Positions 52,301-61,300 of a stretch of 64,000 nucleotides of DNA are shown here, piece by piece; position 1 is the first letter of the stretch; each line of letters opens with the position of its first letter. The stretch spans positions 3,291,001 to 3,355,000 of the forward strand of contig OY747700.1 of the NCBI GenBank assembly GCA_963556495.2. Direction: 5' to 3'. The position numbers and the translations under genes were made by a program. The notes under the pieces are model-generated. The model worked only from the letters and a program-made list of their open reading frames with translations. It did no database searches and had not been told where the DNA came from. Source of the DNA: Valencia hispanica (Eukaryota; Chordata; Actinopteri; Cyprinodontiformes; Valenciidae).

Positions 52301-55300
52301 AAATCATTTTGGTCGTTTTCATATTTGAGAGGTCTGAACTCATCCAGACAGGTCACATCACATCAGAATGTGAAATCAACAAGGAGTAAACATTATCAAA
52401 CACGTGATGAGTTATCTGATCTTTGCAGCAAAGCGATCAAGCATAATTGTTTTCAGAATCTCTATCTGGTTCCACGTTGGGCTTCACTTATATGAGGCAG
52501 GTTGTCTCCAAGCAAAGTGAAAACAGGCCTCAGAGCACCAACAATCTGTAAATCTGGCTTAGGGTCTCACAGTATATAGCAGATATATCATCACAATGTC
52601 GGCATGGGACTGTTTGTAAAATAACATTGACTGTTACATTCCACGTTAATGATCTCACACTAATTGACAAGACAATATTATATTTAGCCTGTTGGATGAA
52701 TTTTCACTACAGTTCGGGTTCATCTCAATGAATTACAACACTATGACAAATTTCATTTAGTTCAGTAATCAAACTGAAAGAAGTGGAACTCAGTCAGAAG
52801 GAAATAGTTAAAGTGTTTGTCTTAATGTTAAAGATTATGGCTGAAATCGTACAGCAGCCATTTGTTGTGAGGCGGGCAGATTCTGGGGACACGCCCATTA
52901 ATCTACAGAAGTAGAACAACACCTTGGCAGCAGAACACTGGTTCTTCTGAGGGACGACAGTATGACAGTGACAGATTAACACAGTTCTACAGTTTTAGGC
53001 TATATTACAGCAAAAGGAGGATTCTCATTGATCCTAAATCCTCAAGAAGCTCAAACCAGCAGTGGAAAACTGGATTGATGATTCACACTTTTAATGTAAC
53101 TGGGCCAAGTGCTTTTTAAAATCAGAGCCACAGTCATAAATTTGTGTGACAATGAATATATAAGGTGTAAAGTTCAAATTAGATCTGAACAGAGATCTAC
53201 AGAAACCGTCTCTAATTTTTAAGGTTTATTTTGAAAGTCCCAATGACTGAAACAATCAGTGGCTCAAAGATGTACATTACAGAGAAACTGGGTTTTACAT
53301 GACTAATGGAACTAAACCAGTCCTGACAAGATAACCATGTTTGACTTTCAAAATAAGAACTAAAAACACCCTACAAAACAAAGGTCTATATGCTTCACAC
53401 AACAGATTATTGCAGCGTTAGATTTAACTCTACTGCTGTAACTCAACCACTGTTACAAATGGGATTACGTAGGCCTTTTTAAATAAAGGTTACTGAAATT
53501 TTCACAAATAAAAGCCTAGCTGTTTTATATACTTAATATCTACATTTAAAGATGGTAAAACAGTACATTGGGATATAATCATATGAAGTACAGGTCCTTC
53601 TAAATTTTTTTTGCATATTGTGATAAAGTTAATTCTTTTCCATAATGTAATGATAAAAATTAAACTTTCAAATATTTTAGATTCATTGCACACCAACTGA
53701 AATATTTCAGGTCTTTTATTGTTTTAAAAGTGATGATTTTGGCATACAGCTCATGAAAACCCAAAATTCCTATCACAAAAAATTAGCATATTTCATCCGA
53801 CCAATTAAAGAAAAGTGTTTTTAATACAAAAAAAGTCAACCTTCAAATAATTATGTTCAGTTATGCACTCAATACTTGGTCGGGAATCCTTTTGCAGAAA
53901 TGACTGCTTCAATGCGGCGTGGCATGGAGGCAATCAGCCTGTGGCACTGCTGAGGTGTTATGGAGGCCCAGGATGCTTCAATAGTGGCCTGAAGCTCATC
54001 CAGAGTGTTGGGTCTTGCGTCTCTCAACTTCCTCTTCACAATATCCCACAGATTCTCTATGGGGTTCAGGTCAGGAGAGTTGGCAGGCCAATTGAGCACA
54101 GTAATACCATGGTCAGTAAACCATTTACCAGTGGTTTTGGAACTGTGAGCAGGTGCCAGGTCGTGCTGAAAAATAAAATCTTCATCTCCATAAAGCTTTT
54201 CAGCAGATGGAAGCATGAAGTGCTCCAATATCTCCTGATAGCTAGCTGCATTGACCCTGCCCTTGATAAAACACAGTGGACCAACACCAGCAGCTGACAT
54301 GGCGCCCCAGACCATCACTGACTGTGGGTACTTGACACTGGACTTCAGGCATTTTGGCATTTCCTTCTCCCCAGTCTTCCTCCAGACTCTGGCACCTTGA
54401 TTTCCGAATGACATGCAAAATTTGCTTTCATCCAAAAAAAGTACTTTGGACCACTGAGCAACAGTCCAGTGCTGGTTCTCTGTAGCCCAGGTCAGGCGCT
54501 TCTGCCGCTGTTTCTGGTTCAAAAGTGGCTTGTAGCCCATTTCCTGCACACGCCTGTGCACGGTGGCTCTGGATGTTTCAACTCCAGACTCAGTCCACTG
54601 CTTCCGCAGGTCCCCCAAGGTCTGGAATCGGTCCTTCTCCACAATCTTCCTCAGGGTCCGGTCACCTCTTCTCGTTGTGCAGCGTTTTCTGCCACACTTC
54701 CCACTGAGGTGCCTTGATACAGCACTCTTGCTTGAGGGTGTCAATGATGGCCTTCTGGGCAGCAGTCAGGTCGGCAGTCTTACCCATGATTGCGGTTTTG
54801 AGTAATGAACCAGGCTGGGAGTTTTTAAAAGCCTCAGGAATCTTTTGCAGGTGTTTAGAGTTAATTAGTTGATTCAGATGATTAGGTTAATAGCTCGTTT
54901 AGAGAACCTTTTCATGATACGCTAATTTTTTGAGATAGTAATTTTGGGTTTTCATGAGCTGTATGCCAAAATCATCAGTTTGAAAACAATAAAAGACCTG
55001 AAATATTTCAGTTGGTGTGCAATGAATCTAAAATATATGAAAGTTTAATTTTTATCATTACATTATGGAAAAGAATGAACTTTATCACAGTATGCTAATT
55101 TTTTTAGAAGGACCTGTAGATTCCATGTGACTAGAAGACTAAACCAGTACTTAAAAGAAGACCATGTTGAACTGTCAAAATAAGACCTAAACAAACTCTA
55201 AAAAATAAAAGCCTTCATTTATATACAGATGAATCACACTTATACATACTCACACTCATAAATGCACACTCATATACACCTATTCTTATACAGATGACTT

Positions 55301-58300
55301 TTGGCCCACAGAACATGGAGGAAAAGGCAGAGAGACGTTCATTAGAAATCTAGATGGACACAGGAACAGCTTTTTGGTCACGAATTGTCTGCTCTTTTAA
55401 GACCTTTAAGCTTTGATGCTCAAACCTGAGGCTCACTGGACCTAATTTTAGCAAAACAGCCTCTGATTTAGGTTCAGCTAATACGCACAAAGCAGCAGGC
55501 CCTTTAAAAAATTTCTTCAGGAAATGTTTTGTTTGATCTCATGAAATATTCAAATTTTCTGGTATATTACATTTTGAGTTTTATTCAATTCAATTCAAAA
55601 ATACTTTATTGATCCCAGAGGGAAATTAAGTTATATATATTACCTGTAAACCACAATAATCAGAATCTACATATTGTAAATATTTCTGTCTGTGCTAAAT
55701 GAATAAATAGATATTATGAACTCCACTGTTTGAATTGAATGAAACAAATGAACTTTGCAAAACCACTGTAATATAGATGCTAGAGGTCATAGTGAGAAGA
55801 GAAAGAGAGGAGTGAGGAAAAGGAAGATGTTCTCACCAACCTGTTGGTGGCTGAAAATAAAATGCTTCAGGGTATAAGGAGGGTTTGCGCTGACAGGAAA
55901 ATGTAAATCAGAAAGTTCATGAGGAGATCTGCTCACCTTTTGTCCTTTGACCCCATCACAGTGACAGCGGGACTTCCCGGTGCAGTGACAGGCCTGCAGA
56001 GAAACAGGCCAAAAACACTTAAAACCTCAGGATTTTACATCCCTGTTATTCCAGGTTATCTACTGTAAATATTACAGCAACAGACATCATATCACTAATG
56101 AACCAAAGTCCTCCATGAGCTGAATAAAACAGCCATAACATTGCCATCTAAAGCCTACCAATGAAAACCAACCCGACATAAAATATCCTGCAGAAACACA
56201 TTTAAATTGACTCAAAATCCATTTGAAACATCTGAATGTTTCTGCTCTCACAGGCAGTCCGGTGCCAGAACTAAGGTCAAGTTCGGTAACCGGCACTAAC
56301 CCTATCATTGTTCTCTGTCAGGCGGTAGTTTGCTGCTCTGAGCTTCAGGACTTCAGAACATACTTGCAGCCCAGGTTTGTTATCTGGTCTAATTTACCAC
56401 ATTCAAAAACAACAAATGGCAACACCCATAAAACAAGAGTAGACAACACAGCAACTCCTCTGCTTAACACCAGGTGAAAAAAGATCGTTCTTCAAAAAGC
56501 CTTTAAACATTCAAAGAAAACAGTCAGCTAACATGCAGAGAAGATCCGTTATGCAGCTGCAAAAGGCCAATCAACTCTGAGCTGCAGCCTCTCTGGAGTG
56601 GCCAACAGCAGCCGGTCTGCCAACCTTAGAGACGGAGAAGGAGAGGATAGGTAAAGTAAGTCTGACAGACAGGGTGGAGCGAGGCCATTAAGACATTTAG
56701 AAACAAAAGAAATTTGAAATTTGTCCTGCAGCAAACAGAGAGCCAGTGAAGCCCCGGAATAAAACATGTTAGAAAAATTAAGGCATAGATGATCTTTTCA
56801 AAATCCTGCCTGGACAAAATGATCTTGATGTTGGCAATTGTTGCAGTTGGAAAAAGCTTATTTTTACTGCAGATTTAACTTGTCAAATCTAAGGTTGGCG
56901 TCTAATTTTACCCCCAGACTGAAGGCCGTGGATTTTAAACATGGATTCAAAGACCCCAGATCAACATGCTGGGCATCACAAGGGCCACCTGGACAGAATA
57001 ACGAGCATTCAGGGCCATCCAAAGTTTGATTTCATTTAAGCATTCCAACAAAGGACGAACAGAACAGACATCAGGTTTTTTTTTCAAAGAGATGTAGACT
57101 CGACATTCATCAGCATAATGATGGAACACAAGGGCAGGAGATAGAGGGAGAAACAAATCGGTCTCAGTATAGAGCCCTGATGCACCAACCCAGTTAGCCG
57201 TGATCACTGCAGTCCAGATTTAATCCAAAAACCATCTCCCCAAAGACATGGCTGAGGACATCATGTGGCCTTTTTGTCAGCTGATTCTATAATGCCAGCT
57301 GTAATGGTGCTAACTGCACCAAATTCCACCTTAAATTATCTACAGGGTATCTGAGCGTACTTTCTCACGATAGAGGCTTCCCAGAGGCCCCTTCCTGGGG
57401 GCTTAACCCAAACACCTTCTGTATCCCGCAGGTGAAACTGTCCTCTTCCTGTGATAACCATGGAGACAGACTGCTGAAGGTCTAATCTTCTCATCTTCTT
57501 ATTGTAGGGTTTGCCCTAACACGCCCTGCAACTTAGATAAAAACTGATTTTTACTCAGCTTCAAGTCATCTTTGTGACAAATTCAAATACATAAATACAT
57601 AACAATAATAACAGCAGTCCTCCTCGTGATGTTTTCTTCCTCTTAGAAACATGTCTTGGTAATTAAACAGTAAGACTCAGATGGAAACTATTCTGTCAAA
57701 CAATAAAGTGTTTAATTCACAAGGTAAATAAAGTCAAACCAGTCCATAGCATCAATGCCTTCCTCCTGCAGGAACTTCTGACACACTCCAGCCACATGAG
57801 ACCTAGCATTGTCTTGCATTAGGAGGAACCCAGGGCCAACAACACCAGCATATGGTCTCACAAGGGGTCTGAGAATCTCATCTCAGTACCTAATGGCAGT
57901 CAGGCTACCCCTAGCAAGCACATGGAGGGCTGTGCAGCCCCCAAAAGAAATGCCACCCCACACCATTACTGACCCACTACCAAAGCAGTACATCAATGCC
58001 TTTGAATTTCCCCTTTTTTTCCTTTTACCTCTTTCTTTTAATTTTTTTATCCTTTTTTATTTTCCTTTTAAAAAAACTTTATTTTACCTTGGTTCAGGCT
58101 GATATCTTTGCATGTGTAAGATGTGTTCTCGATCCCGGTGTGCTGTATGTGAACATCTGTAAACTAGTCAGGTGTAATCCTTTTGGTCTGAGGTAAAACT
58201 TCACCAATTGGATTCTGGGAAAGGATACATGAAAATGCCGGCATGTCCACAGCGGACTAATGATGATTGTCTTCATGGTAATGAAGATCTGACCCATTTT

Positions 58301-61300
58301 GACAACAACATTTACTGTCAGCTTACTAACCGAGCACAATTAAAGCAATGTAACAACCAGACAAACTGAAAGCAGCAGAAAACACACACTGATCTGTGTG
58401 TGTGTGTGTATGTGCACTCTAATAACAGCAGATCAGGACAAAGAGCTGACACAGAAAACAGACGAGCTAAACCAACAGAGAGCCCTAGTCTGAGTGTGAC
58501 TTGAGAACCAGACTGACTTAAAATTTGATCTCACTGAGCCGGTCCAGAGGACGTCCAGCTGTTGCTGGTTGAAAAACATAGTATTTTTAAGTCTGATTTG
58601 TCATAATCTGTGGTAATACTCAAGCAATCCTACCTCAACCCCAAAAAAGATAAAAAAATTGTATTGCTGCACTCAAGTGCCTTGAGATGCTTCCTTTAGG
58701 GGGAGCCACAGTACATTTCCTGCCTTGGTTCTTCTCTGAGGTTTTCCTTTTCTCCTCTTCCATAGTAGCTCCAACAACCTCTGCCCAACATATCTACACC
58801 TTTATCTGCACAGACCCGACCCATCACACCTGTCCCTCTCTCAGGTTCTCTCAGCCTACAAGTGGACTCTAGCAAAATTATGAACAGGAAGGAAAGTGAT
58901 GCAGTTCTCAACCTTTTTATTTTTTTTTACAAATAAAAATCTTTAAATTGTGGTGTGCATCTTGTACTCAGCTCCTGAGTCTATGTAGAACCACTTTTGG
59001 GCGCGGGTCTTTTGGGCTCTGTCTCCACTAGCTTTGAACATCTACAGACATTTACAGCTCAGTCAGATTGGATGGAGAACATGGAGAACATCAGTTTTCA
59101 AGTTGAATTTAGGTGTGGACTTTGACTAGGCTATTCTAACCCACCAATACGCCTTGATCTAAACCAGGGGTGCCCAATTCTGGTCCTCAATGGCCGGTCT
59201 CCTGCATGTTTTGTTATTTCCCTGGTTCAGCACACCTGAATCAAATGATGACTCATTAGCAGAACCTCTGCAGAACTTTGACATGCTGAGGAGATAGTTG
59301 GACCATTTGAATCAGCTTTGTTGGAGCAGAGACACATCTAAAACTGGCTGGAGGCCAGCCCTTAAGGACTGGAATTGGGCACCCCGATCTAAACCATCCC
59401 ATAATATCTTTGGCTGGGTGGACAGATCTGTAGAGCTCAGTACTTAGTTCACCGTTAACTGACCATGATCCAAGAAAAGGCAGCTGTACATAGGTCAGCC
59501 TTGTGAAAATCAAAAGGTAAAGTCACAGATGAAGGCTGAATACATTTCTGATACAGTTTCAGTTTGTTGGTGGTAAACTGCTGTCCATCATTTGACCACC
59601 AGAGGGTAGTAATCTATCCATTCATTGTCTTCTGTTAATTTGATATTGTGTAATTGAGCTGACAGAGTGACCCGGGTGTTCCCCTCTCCAGAGAAACAGA
59701 ATCTAAAGGCGTTCCCCAGGGATGGCACGTAGAGTCCCTCCAGGACCCCTCTGGAGCTGCGCTGGCGTCTCATCTAAGACATGTGATGATGCTTGGGACT
59801 TTAGTTTAGTTAATTCCAGCCAAGCCACTCCTCAGAGTTTTCAGAGACCTTGTCCACAACCTGTCAGTATTGTGGGTTGTTTGTCTCTGTTTGGTTAACA
59901 TCTTTACAAAGGCATCCACCAGAGGGCACAGTGCAGGCTAAAGGCTTGTTTTCCTGCTGGATAAAAGGGGCTGGCTGCCATCCACTCAGTGCCTGGGTGT
60001 TAACCCATGTGGTAACTCTAAAACCTCTGAGTTCCTTGTTTCATGCTTCTCGTGCTAAAATTAATATTTTCCTGTGTCTTCATTCCAAGTTTTCCTCAGT
60101 ACAACTTCCTGGACCTGTTCAGTTACTGATCTACTCGTGTCAACTAACCTTTGTGAAATAACTCCTGGATCATCGCCTTCGGACTGGCAGACTCCAAATT
60201 CCACTTATCATTCTCTACCTCCTCAACCAACATGTCCGCCCTCCAACGTTCCACCATCTGGTCCACCGTCGTGTCTCCATACCATCATCACTTCCTGGAT
60301 CACCAAACAGAGCAACAGCCTGCAATCCACTCACCCTTGCTGGCGGAAAACCTCTCCATCTACTGTAAGGCATTTCCACAGTTTCCACAATCATCTATCC
60401 ATTCTCATTTCTCATATATCCTTTGCTTCCCTTCAGTCTTCCGATTCCCCCCTGTGCCGTTGGAATTTCCCTGGACCAGAACCTGCACCAAATTCATTAT
60501 TGTTCAAATAAACTTTTTTAATGATTCATTGTTCTCCTGAGTGGTTTTGGGCATGTGGGTCAGATCACTTAACAAAAAACATGACAAAACCTCAGTTAGG
60601 GACCCCTAGTACTTGTGATCCAAGAAGAGGTTGTTTCTGGTGGGGAGCATCCTCCCTCTACTACTTTCTGCAAGCTGTTGAGGATGTTTCTACCTACATG
60701 TGATAGGCTGTCCAGAGTAACGCCATCCAGGAACCTGTTCCACCAGACGCAGAGGTCGCTGGGATCCCCACATCAAGGTTCCTATTTGGGACAAAGATGA
60801 GCCTGAAGATCTAGAACTTCCCCTTTCACCCCTGCATTCTCTTCACCTCACAAGACCAGAGCAACATCCATATTACTGCAGATAAAAGCCCAGTCCATCC
60901 ATACAAGCAGCACTGACAAACATGAACTCCTCTGATTGAGGCAAACCACCAACCCAGAGGAAATAATCCATGTTTTTTTCAGGCTGGTAGACAGCAGCAA
61001 GTTTTACATAATGTTCCATTAATGCAGCAACAGTTCATATAAGAGCAAGATAATAAGAAAAACAACCATAACTGATTCTTATTATCATATTTATATAGTA
61101 ACTTTTGGTCTTTGCGTGCTGAACTTGGCATTGTGCAAAGATTTTAGGCAGGACGTTTCTCAAGAATCTCCTGTAGCGGTCTGTATTACAGCAAATCTGA
61201 AGAACCCTCTGACTGAAGACACTATGTTGTTGTATGACAGTCTCATGAAGAGGATTGTCAGGGTTGTCCATATTTTTTTTTATTCTATAAAGAATCCTTC

